Assembly: GCF_001517975.1 (NCBI RefSeq)
Contig: NZ_KQ950180.1
Coordinates: 3,038 to 67,037 of the forward strand
Length of the DNA: 64,000 nucleotides
Source of the DNA: Thermobifida cellulosilytica TB100
GTDB lineage: Bacteria; Actinomycetota; Actinomycetes; Streptosporangiales; Streptosporangiaceae
Reading direction: 5' to 3'
Shown here piece after piece: positions 44,950-53,937 of this stretch. The notes under the pieces are model-generated. The model was not told where the DNA came from, ran no database searches, and worked only from the letters and a program-made list of their open reading frames with translations. Position 1 is the stretch's first letter; the number at the start of each line of letters is the position of its first letter. Position numbers and translations under genes: made by a program.

Positions 44950-46866
44950 TCAGTCCTCCTCGGCCCGGCTCCACCACTCCACCGCCTCCACCACCCTCCC
45001 CTGCTCCTCGCACAGCCCGGCCAGCGCGCGCATGGCGCCGACGTGGCCGTCCTCGGCGGCGCGCCGGTACCACTCCTCGGCCTCGGCGGTCCGCCCCCGC
45101 GACTGGAGCAGCGTGCCGAGGCCGACCATGGCGTCGGCGTCACCGGAAGCGGCGGCGCGGCGCAGCAGGCTCTCGTCCGCACCGGCCTCCTCCCGCTGCC
45201 GGAGCAGGTAGTCGAGGGCGTCCATGGCGTCGGGGTTTCCGGCGGCCGCGGCGCGGTGCCACCAGACCTCGGCCTCGGCGGTCTTTCCGCGCTGGTGGAG
45301 CAGCACGCCGAGGTTGTACATCGCCTCGTCCCGGCCCCTCTCGGCGGCGCGCCGCTGCCACTCCTCGGCCTCGGCGGTCCGCCCCCGCGACTGGAGCAGC
45401 ACGCCCAGGTTGTACATGGCGGTGGTGTCGCCGTCTTGGGCGGCTTTCCGGTACCACTGTTCGGCCTCCGTCTCCTCCCCCCGCTCCGCGAGCAGGAGGC
45501 CGAGGCTGTTCATGGCCCGGGGGTTTCCTGCCGTGGCGGCGCGTCTCCAGGCGGCCTCGGCGATGGGAAGAAGGTCGTGGTCGTAGGCGGCCCAGCCGAT
45601 GGAGGTGTGGACGGCCGGGTCGGCGGTGTGCTCCAGGGCCAGGTGCCACAGGCCCTCGGGAAGGGGGGTGGTGGTCCGGTCGACGAGGTAGTCGAAGGGC
45701 CGCCAGGCCGTGGGCGGGGTGTCGGCGGTGGCGGGCAGCAGCAGGCCGCAGGTGCCCTCGTGGACACGGGCGGCCCAGGCCAGGGCCTGCTCGAAGGGCT
45801 CGGGGCGCAGCACGGCGGGCAGGTCGTAGAGCTCGTGGGCGGCCTCCAGCAGATCCCGGTCGGCGTGTTCGACGCCGATACGGGCCAGGTCCACGCAGGC
45901 GGCCACCACCCAAAACGCCCGCGGATGCCCGCCCTCGCCGACGGACAGCTCCCGCTGGGCCTGCCACAGGTCGTACAGGGCCGGCGCCGAGGACAGGTAC
46001 TCGCCCACCCCGTGGCCGCGGCCGTCGCGCTGGCGACGCGCCGCCTCGACCACCGCGGCGTCCCCGCTGGCCTGCGCGCGCTCCAGCTCCGCCTCACTCC
46101 ACCGGCGGGCGATCTCCACCGGGTCGGCCTCGCGCAGCAGGCCCTGCTCCTCCTCGCCGAGGCGCAGACCGGGCACGGCGTGCTCCGCGGGGCCGGGGTC
46201 GGTGAGGCGGGCGTAGGCGCCCCGGCGCAGGGTGGCCACCACCACCGCGCCCGCCCGGCGGAACCGCTCCAGCAGGGAGTTGGTGAGCCGGGTGCCTTCG
46301 TTGAGGTGCTTGTCGAGGTCGTCCAGCCACACCACCGCCCGTCTGCTGCTTTCCCGGATGCGGGCGGCGACGGCGTCTGCGAGGCGGGTCAGGTCGGCCC
46401 CCGGGTCGGGCACGTACACGTCCCGGTCGGCGAAGCGGGCGGCCACCGCCTGCCAGGCCGCCCGGGTCTTGCCCGCCGCGGACGGCCCCACCGCCAGCAC
46501 GAGCGTCCCGTGCTCGACCGCCCGGTCCAGCCGCCGGGCCAGCTCGAGGTCGCAGTCGCGCGCCACGTAGGCGGGCAGGCCGTCCCTGGAGCGGTGCACG
46601 CCCACCCGCAGCGGGTCCACCTCGGCCACCGGCGCCGACCACCACTCCCGGTGGCGCTGCGGTCCGGCTGCCGCACCCCGCGCGCGGGGGCGCAGGGCCC
46701 AGCCCCACAGGCCCGCCGACAGCAGGAGCGCGGCGGGGACCGCGAGCCAGCCGAGGGGCACCGCTGCCGGTCCCGGCTGGTCTTCGGCCGTCCACAGCAC
46801 CGCGGCCGCGGCGGCCAGGAGCACGGTGGTCGCCAGCGCGACAGGAATTTTCACAGACCTGCCCAT
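44950..46866 (-). CDS. Membrane-anchored P-loop ATPase with Sel1-like repeats
   Basis: The 638 residues begin with two transmembrane helices (about 8-25 and 38-58). A cytoplasmic P-loop domain follows with Walker A GPSAAGKTRAAW (about 128-139) and Walker B RRAVVWLDDLDKH (about 174-186), plus an arginine-rich ATLRRGAYARL segment. About six Sel1-like repeats of 36 residues end it (AMYNLGVLLQSRGRTAEAEEW pattern). This is a STAND-like switch tethered to the membrane. ATG 46866 lacks a strong ribosome site. It lies next to a second repeat ATPase of different type; the function is unknown. Confidence 0.8.
   Translation of the reverse strand: MGRSVKIPVALATTVLLAAAAAVLWTAEDQPGPAAVPLGWLAVPAALLLSAGLWGWALRPRARGAAAGPQRHREWWSAPVAEVDPLRVGVHRSRDGLPAYVARDCDLELARRLDRAVEHGTLVLAVGPSAAGKTRAAWQAVAARFADRDVYVPDPGADLTRLADAVAARIRESSRRAVVWLDDLDKHLNEGTRLTNSLLERFRRAGAVVVATLRRGAYARLTDPGPAEHAVPGLRLGEEEQGLLREADPVEIARRWSEAELERAQASGDAAVVEAARRQRDGRGHGVGEYLSSAPALYDLWQAQRELSVGEGGHPRAFWVVAACVDLARIGVEHADRDLLEAAHELYDLPAVLRPEPFEQALAWAARVHEGTCGLLLPATADTPPTAWRPFDYLVDRTTTPLPEGLWHLALEHTADPAVHTSIGWAAYDHDLLPIAEAAWRRAATAGNPRAMNSLGLLLAERGEETEAEQWYRKAAQDGDTTAMYNLGVLLQSRGRTAEAEEWQRRAAERGRDEAMYNLGVLLHQRGKTAEAEVWWHRAAAAGNPDAMDALDYLLRQREEAGADESLLRRAAASGDADAMVGLGTLLQSRGRTAEAEEWYRRAAEDGHVGAMRALAGLCEEQGRVVEAVEWWSRAEED
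45055..45430 (-). repeat. Repeats of about 108 bases encoding Sel1-like units
   Basis: Near-identical segments of more than 40 bases recur around 45055-45115 and 45346-45410, each one Sel1-like repeat, with a partial copy near 45240-45310. Confidence 0.65.
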
Positions 46867-47123
46867 AACGCCACGTTTCCACCAAACTCCGGCCCTGGCG
46901 AGACGTCCACCCCGAATTCGTCACTCGCCTCGACCACTCTCCCACGGTCCGTGACCGCACGTCCGCGGGGCCGTCCCGTGGCGGCCCGCGGCTTTCCGGC
47001 CGCCCGCACAGGAGCGCCCCGGGTCGGCGACCCGGGGCGCGGAGGACCGGAGCGGCGCAAGGCGTCCCGGCCGCCCCTGCCGGAACGCGGCGGTGCGGGT
47101 GCCCGCGGTCCGGTCCGCGGCCG

Positions 47124-47558
47124 TCAGGAGACGTGGTCGGCGGGGCCGGACTTGATCGCCTCGACCAGGCGGCCGACCTGCTCCTCGGGCAGGTGCTGGG
47201 CGAGGTCGGCCTCGCTGACGATGCCGACCAGCGTGCGGTTCTCGATCACCGGCAGCCGTTTGATCTTGTGCTGGATCATCTCCTGCAACACGGTCTCGAT
47301 GTCGGCCTGGGCGTCGACGTAGAACGGCTTGCCCTGGGCGAGCTCGATCGCGCTACAGGCGTCCGGGTCCTTGCCCTCCGCCAGGCACTTCACCACGATG
47401 TCGCGGTCGGTGATGATGCCCTTCAGCTTGCCGTCCTCTCCGCAGATGGGCAGCGCGCCCACCCCCAGGTCGCGCATCATGCGGGCCGCCTCGGTCAGGT
47501 TGACGTTCGCGTCGACGCACGTGGCGCCCCGGTGCATGACATCCTTGGCGGTGGTCAT
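47124..47558 (-). CDS. Two-CBS-domain protein
   Basis: The 144 residues form one CBS pair: repeat 1 has DVMHRGATCVDANVNLTEAARMM... GALPI and GIITDRDIV; repeat 2 has KIKRLPVIENRTLVGIVSEADLA. Stand-alone CBS pairs bind adenine nucleotides as energy sensors. Close relatives include the mycobacterial hypoxia protein Hrp1. ATG 47558 follows AAGGGGGG. It is monocistronic in appearance. The ligand is unknown. Confidence 0.9.
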   Translation of the reverse strand: MTTAKDVMHRGATCVDANVNLTEAARMMRDLGVGALPICGEDGKLKGIITDRDIVVKCLAEGKDPDACSAIELAQGKPFYVDAQADIETVLQEMIQHKIKRLPVIENRTLVGIVSEADLAQHLPEEQVGRLVEAIKSGPADHVS

Positions 47559-47687
47559 GGATTCCCCCCTTGTGCTGGCGTTCCCGCACTCCTGTGTCCT
47601 CCCGTAGCGGGAACACGGGGCCCCTACCCACCAACCGCGACAGCATCCATCCAGAGGGCAAACCGCACACCGGCTGCCGCGGCTGTC

Positions 47688-48479
47688 TCAGCGGCGGCGG
47701 CAGATCATGATCTCGGTGGTCGGGCTCTCCGTCCGCGACCGCACCAGGCGCCGTTCCAGCGGGTAGAGGGCGGCCCCGGCGAGCCACCCGGTCGGCTCGG
47801 TGAGCGTGGCGGCGCGCAGCACCCCGCCCCACGCCTTGCGCCACAGCGTCCCCGCGTCGACCTGGGCGTTCATGAGCACCAGGAACGGGGAGCGGTGCAC
47901 CACGTCGAAACCGGCCCGGTCCAGTCGTGCGGTGATCCAGCCGATCGGCCGGTTGACCTGGTTGACGCCGCGCTGCGCCGGACGGTGCAGGAAGTTCTCC
48001 GAGAACACGAAGTAGCCGCCGGGGCGCACCAGGCGGGCGACGGACTCCACGGCGGCGGTGTAGCGGTCGTCGTCGGTGATGTGGAAGAGCACGTCCATGC
48101 AGGAGACCGCGTCGAAGTCGGCCCCGGCGAACGTGTCCCCCGGCTCGGCGACGTCCAGGCGTTCGAAGCGCAGCGCGGGGAAGTGGTCGCGCAGCCGCGC
48201 CACGGCCGCCTCGGTCAGGTCGCTGCCGGTGATCGAGGCGGCGCCCAACTGCTGCCAGGCGCGGACGTAGAAGCCGGTCCCCGAGCCCACGTCGAGCACG
48301 CGCGCGCGGGTCCAGTCCACGTCGAGGGCGCCCACCCGGTCCAGGAACACCTCCCGGCGCACCCGGTACATCCACTCGTTGAACGACCTGCCCAGAGCCC
48401 GGTAGCCGACACCGGTCTCCGTCCAGTCCGCCGCCAGGCGCTCCTCCCAGAAGGCCCTGCGTTCGTCTTGGGAAGTCAT
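47688..48479 (-). CDS. Class I SAM-dependent methyltransferase
   Basis: The 263 residues show motif I VLDVGSGTGFYVRAW (about 58-72), an acidic post-I GSDLTEAAV, DAVSCMDVLFHITDD (motif IV region) and RPGGYFVFSENF. The N-terminal part AFWEERLAADWTETGVGYRALG suggests a small-molecule or lipid methyltransferase. ATG 48479 is chosen over the extended frame to 48533. It is 106 bases downstream of cvnD on the same strand, separated by a weak hairpin. The substrate is unknown. Confidence 0.82.
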   Translation of the reverse strand: MTSQDERRAFWEERLAADWTETGVGYRALGRSFNEWMYRVRREVFLDRVGALDVDWTRARVLDVGSGTGFYVRAWQQLGAASITGSDLTEAAVARLRDHFPALRFERLDVAEPGDTFAGADFDAVSCMDVLFHITDDDRYTAAVESVARLVRPGGYFVFSENFLHRPAQRGVNQVNRPIGWITARLDRAGFDVVHRSPFLVLMNAQVDAGTLWRKAWGGVLRAATLTEPTGWLAGAALYPLERRLVRSRTESPTTEIMICRRR

Positions 48480-48541
48480 GCCCGCATGATTCCCCGTCGC
48501 CGTCGGCAGGTCCAGCATCCCGCGCCGGAGCACGGCAAAGG

Positions 48542-48574
48542 AGCGGGGTACGGCTCGTCCGGCCGAACCCCGCT
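48542..48574 (-). terminator. Weak hairpin between cvnD and the methyltransferase
   Basis: An 8-bp stem (48542-48549 with 48567-48574) with a long loop. In the minus direction it is followed by CCTTTG. Partial termination is plausible. Confidence 0.4.
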
Positions 48575-48585
48575 GTCCTTCTCAT

Positions 48586-49224
48586 CTAGCGCCAGGAGGG
48601 GTGACCGCCGGTGGAGGTGGTCTCGGCGGAGGCGTCGCCGATCGCGATGGCGTGCTCGACCAGCCGGATCAGGGTGGCCTTGGTGGAGGCCCTGTCCCGC
48701 GCGTCGCACTGCACGATCGGGATGTCCTCGCTGAGCGTGAGGGCGTCCCGCACCTCGCTGATGGAGTGGGGGTAGTAGGAGTCGAAGCCGTTGATCGCCA
48801 CGATGAACGGCAGCTTCGCCTCTTCGAAGTAGTCGATGGCCGGGAAGCAGTCCGCCAGCCGCCGGGTGTCGACCAGGACCACGGCTCCGATGGCGCCCTT
48901 GACCAGGTCGTCCCACATGAACCAGAAGCGGTGCTGTCCGGGGGTGCCGAACAGGTAGAGGATGAGGTCGGAGTCGAGGGAGACCCGACCGAAGTCCATG
49001 GCGACCGTGGTCGTCTGCTTGTCCGGCGTCTTGGCCAGGTCGTCGACGCCGACGCTGGCGCTGGTCATGACCGCTTCGGTGGTCAGTGGAACGATCTCGG
49101 AGACCGACCCCACAAACGTCGTCTTACCGACGCCGAAGCCCCCGGCGACGACGATCTTCACCGACGTCATCGCGTTCGCCACAGCACCGCCCTCGTCGGC
49201 CGGGCTAGAGCTTGCGAAGTCCAC
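48586..49224 (-). CDS. cvnD: Conservon GTPase CvnD
   Basis: Ras-like GTP-binding protein of 212 residues at the end of a cvnABCD conservon. P-loop GGFGVGKTTFVG (about 28-39), switch region with TTEAVMT, LYLFGTPGQHRFWFMWDDL (G3-like DxxG replaced by GTPGQ), and NGFDSYYP in the G4 position. GTG 49224 overlaps the cvnC stop by about 20 bases and gives the VDFASS start usual in streptomycete CvnD. It probably relays state from CvnA through CvnB and CvnC at the membrane. Confidence 0.93.
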   Translation of the reverse strand: MDFASSSPADEGGAVANAMTSVKIVVAGGFGVGKTTFVGSVSEIVPLTTEAVMTSASVGVDDLAKTPDKQTTTVAMDFGRVSLDSDLILYLFGTPGQHRFWFMWDDLVKGAIGAVVLVDTRRLADCFPAIDYFEEAKLPFIVAINGFDSYYPHSISEVRDALTLSEDIPIVQCDARDRASTKATLIRLVEHAIAIGDASAETTSTGGHPSWR

Positions 49225-49702
49225 TGAGTACCCTTTCAAGCAGGTTGACGTTGGGTCGGCTGTCGGTGTTCAGCGACGACCTAATCTGCACAAGACCCTG
49301 TTCTGCCATGTCTGCCACCAGGACCCGGGCAACACCGAGCGGGATCCGGCACAGGGCGGAGATCTCCGCCACCGAACGCCACTCCTGGCACAGGTCGCTG
49401 ATCGCCTGGCATTCGGGGGTGAGGGTCCCGAACTCGCTGCGCGCTGTCGCCGTCGTGGAGATCAGCGCCTCCAGCGGCAGCTGAGTCTTGGGCCTGGTCC
49501 GGCCTCGGGTCACCGCATAGGGGCGGACCAGCGAACTCGGTGCGTTCTCACTGATCGACCACTGTTGTCCGGTGACCTGCTGGGGGGATTGCGTCATCTC
49601 CCCACCGGTCAGGGGATCGGGCAGCGGCTTGGGCGCGCTGGCTGACGGGGAATCGCCGAACCACGAGGCGCTCCCGGGGTCTCTACCGTGAGGTGGTGCC
49701 AC
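49205..49702 (-). CDS. cvnC: Conservon protein CvnC (DUF742)
   Basis: The 165-residue DUF742 protein has SSLVRPYAVTRGRTRP, LPLEALISTT, CQEWRSVAEISALCRIPLGVARVLVADM (a winged-helix-like segment) and LLERVLSGLRKL at the end. The N-terminal 60 residues are variable and Pro/Ser-rich. Start GTG 49702 is five bases after AGGAGG; GTG 49705 is adjacent. It overlaps cvnD. In conservons it bridges the roadblock protein and the GTPase. Confidence 0.92.
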   Translation of the reverse strand: MAPPHGRDPGSASWFGDSPSASAPKPLPDPLTGGEMTQSPQQVTGQQWSISENAPSSLVRPYAVTRGRTRPKTQLPLEALISTTATARSEFGTLTPECQAISDLCQEWRSVAEISALCRIPLGVARVLVADMAEQGLVQIRSSLNTDSRPNVNLLERVLSGLRKL

Positions 49703-49725
49703 CACTTCCTCCTGTCGGTGGTGGG

Positions 49726-50127
49726 TCAGTGGATACCCGACGTGCGCGCCGCCGGGGTCAGCGCCCGGCCGGCCCGCTCGACGAGCAGGGTCATCTCGTA
49801 ACCGACCAAGCCGAGATCGCATTCCGCGGCAGCGAGTACCGCGAGACACGATCCGTCGCTGATCGCCATGATAAGGAGCAATCCACGCTCCATCTCGACC
49901 ACGGTCTGGGCGACCGCTCCGCCCTCGAAGACCCGGGCCGCGCCCTGGGTGAGGCTGGAGAGACCGGAGGCGATCGCAGCGAGCTGGTCGGCCCGATCGG
50001 TGGGGAATCCGGCTGAGGCCGCCAACGGTAGACCATCCGACGACACCACGATCGCGTGCGCCACGTCGGGCACACGGTTGGCGAAGTCAGTGATCAGCCA
50101 GTTGAGTTCGTTCACCGGTTGACTCAT
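49726..50127 (-). CDS. cvnB: Conservon roadblock/LC7 protein CvnB
   Basis: The 133-residue roadblock-domain protein has NWLITDFANRVPDVAHAIVVSSDGLPLAAS and a beta-rich middle, and it ends LLVERAGRALTPAAR. It is expected to form dimers and modulate the GTPase CvnD. ATG 50127 has CAGGAGAG upstream. It lies between cvnA and cvnC with short gaps (201 and 23 bases). Confidence 0.94.
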   Translation of the reverse strand: MSQPVNELNWLITDFANRVPDVAHAIVVSSDGLPLAASAGFPTDRADQLAAIASGLSSLTQGAARVFEGGAVAQTVVEMERGLLLIMAISDGSCLAVLAAAECDLGLVGYEMTLLVERAGRALTPAARTSGIH

Positions 50128-50328
50128 CTGCTCTCCTGTCGGTCCCAGCCTTTGCATCGACCGATCTGGTAAACGGCCGACAGCCGAGAGTTTCTCGCGG
50201 ATGACTTGATGGCGATCCCATGTCCGAGAAGTGCAGATGATGTTAATTCATTACTCATCTGGTATCCACTCCTCGCTGACGGCCCATGATGCCTCTCCGT
50301 CATGGGACACCGACCTTCAAAACGGACA

Positions 50329-53300
50329 CTACTCCTCCCGGTGCGAACGCTTGTTCAAGGCGTCGCGTCCCTGGCGGATGCCCTGCTGGAAACTGGAGAA
50401 CCGGCTGCGCACCCGGTCTGCGGACCGCGAGGTGATCTGCTTGAAGTTCTCCGGCGTCGGGACGGTTCCCGGGACCAGGTTGGCCTTGGGGACCCGCTTG
50501 GGCAGGCCCGACGCGGTGATCCCGCCCGCGATCGGCTCGCTGACCCGCTCGGCAGCGGTCTTCCAGCCGACGTCGGCCGCGGAGCGCCACTCGTCCTCGG
50601 GACGGGTCTGTCCGGAGGTGCTGCCGGCCGGAGGGGTGGTGCCGAGTCCGTCGGGGGTGTTGACGGCGGTGATCGGACCGGTCTCGGTCACCGGGACCGC
50701 CGGGTTGACGGTGCGGCGGCGGAACCAGTTCGACTCGATGGAGTCGAAGATCGGCAGCGGCTCGTCGGGCTCGTGCTCCGGGGAGGGGGGGATGATCGTG
50801 TTCTGGCTGCCGCCACCCGTCCCGTACCGCTTGGACAGGTAGGCGGTGGAGCCGTAGCCCTCGCGGACCTCCGGACGGTCCGAGGCCCCGCTGCTCGTGT
50901 AGGGCTTGTTCAGCGGGCTCTGCCAGTTGCGGCTCTCCCCGCCGAGCCGGCTCGGCCCGCCGAGCGGGTGGGCGGAGCGCTGCTCGGGCCGGTCCACGGA
51001 GTAGCCGTAGACCTGCCGGCGGTCGGAGCGCGCGGGCTCCGCCGGAGCGGGCCGCGGAGGCTCCGCCGCGGGCGGCGGGGTCACCGGGCTCTCGTGCTGC
51101 GGTGCGGGAGAGGGCGCCGACTGGGCCGCGGCGCGGGCGCGCTTGGCCCACCCGGCGTCCCACAGGTCCTGGCCGCTGGGCGGGTGCTCCGGCGGACGCT
51201 CCTGCTGGGAGCGCTGTGCGGCGCGCGTGGCCGGGTCGGGGCGCTTGGGCAGACCGGACGGCGTGCTGGTGCGCTCCCAGATCGGACGGTCGTTGCCCTC
51301 CGGCGGCTGCCACACGCTGTCGGCGGGGTCGGCGGGCGCCGGCGAGGACGCGAAGGCCGCGGTGGCCTCGGCGTAGGTGTCCGGCACCGCTCCCCGAGAC
51401 GGGCCGAGCGCCGGGGTGGCGGGCTCGATCGGGGTGATGAGCAGGTCGTGGGGGAGGGTCACGGCCGCGGTGATGCCGCCGTTGTGGGCGGCGCTGAGCC
51501 GCACCCTGATGCCGTGCCGGTTGGCCAGGCGGCTGACCACGAACAGGCCCATGCGGCGGGAGACCGCGACGTCGATGAGCGGCGGCTCGGCGAGCCGCTG
51601 GTTGGCGCTCTCGATCTCCTCCGGCGGCATGCCGATGCCCGAGTCGGTGATCTCGACGACGACCTCGCCGCCGTCCATCACCTGGGCGGTGACCGAGACC
51701 TGGGTGTCCTGCGAGGAGAAGATGGTGGCGTTCTCCACCAGCTCCGCGATGAGGTGGATGACGTCGTTGACCGGGCGGCCCAGGACCGAGACGTGCGAGG
51801 GGGCGCGGACGTTGACCCGCGCGTACTGCTCCACCTCGGAGACCGCGGCGCGCAGCACGTCGACCAGCGGGACCGGCTGGGCCCACTTGCGGGTGTTGTC
51901 CTGGCCGGAGAGCACCAGCAGGTTCTCGTTGTTGCGGCGCATGCGGGTGGCCAGGTGGTCGAGCTGGAACAGCTCGGCCAGGCGCTCGTCGTCCTGCTCG
52001 CCCTGCTCCAGGCGCTCGATGAGGCGGAGCTGCCGCTCCACCAGGCTCTGGCTGCGCCGGGAGAGGTTGACGAACATCGCGTTGACGTTGGTGCGCAGCG
52101 CGGCCTCGTCGGAGGCCAGCCGCAGCGCGGCGCGGTGGACCTCGTCGAAGGAGCGGGCCACCTCGCCGAACTCGTCGGCGGAGTCGATCTCGATCGGGGT
52201 GATCTTCACCTCGCCCGGCCGCACGTTGGTCTCCCGCATCCGGCCGATGGCGTCGGGCAGGTCCTTGGCGGCGATGCGCGTGGCACTGTCGCGCAGCACG
52301 CGCAGCGGGACGACCATGGTGCGCGCCACCCACGAGGTGGTCAGGACGACGAAGACGAGCACGAGGAGCACGCCGAGGCTGTCCAGCAGCAGCAGGGAGC
52401 GGCCGCTCTCCTTGTGCTGGGTCGCCTCGGTGCGGACCGTCGTGGCCAGGGAGCTCTCGACCTGGGCCAGGCTCTCCATGGCGCTGAGGGCCGTCTCCTC
52501 GTAGGTCTCCGGGCCGTCGCCGTCGGTGAGGCCGGTCAGCGCCCGGCCGTCCTCGGCCCGCAGCAGGGCGCGCAGGCGCATGGTGCCCAGGCGGCTGACG
52601 TCCAGGCCGCCGTAGTTGTCGTCCAGCAGCGCCTCCTGCTCGGGAGTGGCGCTGTTGCGGAAGTTCCGGATCTCGTTGTTGTAGCGCGCCTGGGTGTTCT
52701 CGATGGCCTCCCGGACGCCGCCCGACATCGAACCGCGGATCAGGGAGTGCAGCATCAGCGCGGTCTCGTAGGACTGGTCGTCGCGGGCCCGGCCGAGCGA
52801 GCTGAGCGCGCGGATGCTCTCCCGCAGCGTCGAGGACCGGTCGGTGGTGTTGGCCAGCGTCTCGACGAAGTCGGTGAGGGTGTCGATGATCTGGCGGTAC
52901 TTGGTGACCGCCGGGAGCATCGTGACCCGGGTGTTGGCGACCTCCTCGCGGACGCCGTTGAGTTTCTCCAGGGCCTCCAGCATGGACTCGAGCCGGTCCT
53001 GGACCACCGGGTCCCCCGGGTCGCCCAGCTCGTTGGCGCCCGCGCGGACGTCGTTGAGCTCCTGGTCGACGACCTTCTGCTGCTCTTGCAGCGCGACCGC
53101 GCGCTCGTCGGAGCGCCGGTCGGGGTTGGGGTTGTCGGCGATGTAGGCGGCGACGAGCATCCGCTCGTGGCCCAGCTCGTTGCCCAACTGCACGATTTCC
53201 TCGGCGAGGATCACCATCGCCTCGGTGCGCTCGTGCCTGAAGGTGATCAGAGCGCTGTCGGAGATCCTGATGACGCCCAGGAGCAGAGCCGCCGCCGTGG

Positions 53301-53451
53301 GAACGACCACGAGCGCCACCAGCCGGGAACGGACGCGCCAGTTCCGGGGGTGCCACCGTCTGGCGGGGCGCTTGGCCGCGGCCTCCTTTTCGGTCTGCTC
53401 CGGCACATCGTCGTGGGCATCAGCGCCGTTGTTCGTCGCTCGTGTCGACAC
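50329..53451 (-). CDS. cvnA: Conservon sensor kinase-like protein CvnA
   Basis: Large membrane sensor of 1040 residues. A cytoplasmic charged N-terminus is followed by helix 1 (RLVALVVVPTAAALLLG, about 43-60), an extracellular all-helical nitrate/nitrite-sensor-like domain (about 65-345), and helix 2 (LGVLLVLVFVVLTTSWVA). HAMP, a dimer region (VNAMFVNLSRRSQSLVERQL) and an HATPase domain with VIHLIAELVENAT and ITDSGIGMP follow. A Pro-rich tail of about 350 residues ends it. GTG 53451 is preferred (GAGGG before it) over TTG 53463. First gene of cvnABCD; the sensed signal is unknown. Confidence 0.92.
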   Translation of the reverse strand: MSTRATNNGADAHDDVPEQTEKEAAAKRPARRWHPRNWRVRSRLVALVVVPTAAALLLGVIRISDSALITFRHERTEAMVILAEEIVQLGNELGHERMLVAAYIADNPNPDRRSDERAVALQEQQKVVDQELNDVRAGANELGDPGDPVVQDRLESMLEALEKLNGVREEVANTRVTMLPAVTKYRQIIDTLTDFVETLANTTDRSSTLRESIRALSSLGRARDDQSYETALMLHSLIRGSMSGGVREAIENTQARYNNEIRNFRNSATPEQEALLDDNYGGLDVSRLGTMRLRALLRAEDGRALTGLTDGDGPETYEETALSAMESLAQVESSLATTVRTEATQHKESGRSLLLLDSLGVLLVLVFVVLTTSWVARTMVVPLRVLRDSATRIAAKDLPDAIGRMRETNVRPGEVKITPIEIDSADEFGEVARSFDEVHRAALRLASDEAALRTNVNAMFVNLSRRSQSLVERQLRLIERLEQGEQDDERLAELFQLDHLATRMRRNNENLLVLSGQDNTRKWAQPVPLVDVLRAAVSEVEQYARVNVRAPSHVSVLGRPVNDVIHLIAELVENATIFSSQDTQVSVTAQVMDGGEVVVEITDSGIGMPPEEIESANQRLAEPPLIDVAVSRRMGLFVVSRLANRHGIRVRLSAAHNGGITAAVTLPHDLLITPIEPATPALGPSRGAVPDTYAEATAAFASSPAPADPADSVWQPPEGNDRPIWERTSTPSGLPKRPDPATRAAQRSQQERPPEHPPSGQDLWDAGWAKRARAAAQSAPSPAPQHESPVTPPPAAEPPRPAPAEPARSDRRQVYGYSVDRPEQRSAHPLGGPSRLGGESRNWQSPLNKPYTSSGASDRPEVREGYGSTAYLSKRYGTGGGSQNTIIPPSPEHEPDEPLPIFDSIESNWFRRRTVNPAVPVTETGPITAVNTPDGLGTTPPAGSTSGQTRPEDEWRSAADVGWKTAAERVSEPIAGGITASGLPKRVPKANLVPGTVPTPENFKQITSRSADRVRSRFSSFQQGIRQGRDALNKRSHREE

Positions 53452-53937
53452 GGACCCTCGCAACCTTTCGTGTCACCGCCTGGGGCCCCGGGGGCGAGCC
53501 CCATGGGGGTGGGTACCGGACAGCACCACCCGGCCCGCTGTGAAGCCACAGTGTGCCGTCTGAGGTGTCATGTGTATGGAACCCGGTATCGGGAAGAGAG
53601 AACTCGTCGCCGCAGGACGCACCTCAGGGGGCTTGAGGTGTCACGCGACGCTGTACCGGGAACAGCGTGCGTGAGCTGTTAGCGTACCAATCAGGACAGA
53701 TGACCCGCACTACCCTGATCGTCCCTAATCACCGGAGTTACCTACGACCGGTTTATACCGTCCAGCCCGACTGGTCCAGTCTTTCCAGGCTGTTTAGGCC
53801 GAAATTCTCCCCGTCACAGGACCGGTCGACGCCCATTCCAGCACATGGATAACTTTTTGCCCACGCCCCGTCCCCAGGCTGGGGAAAACCCGGCGGTGGC
53901 CGGACCTCCGGAATTGGGACGGGCGCGGGCGACCGGC
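53452..53937. other. Upstream region of the conservon
   Basis: No gene is supported. Composition drops at 53570-53780 (AT-richer, TAAT and TATA-like stretches), which suits the cvnA promoter on the minus strand. No palindrome longer than a few bases stands out. The part after 53850 is the 3' flank of the FAH-like gene. Confidence 0.5.

Noticed and set aside
44513-45073. Minus-strand frame between the two repeat ATPases
   Set aside because: Overlaps the end of a real gene, Arg/Pro/Gly-rich, and lacks a consistent GC3 pattern apart from a short relic.
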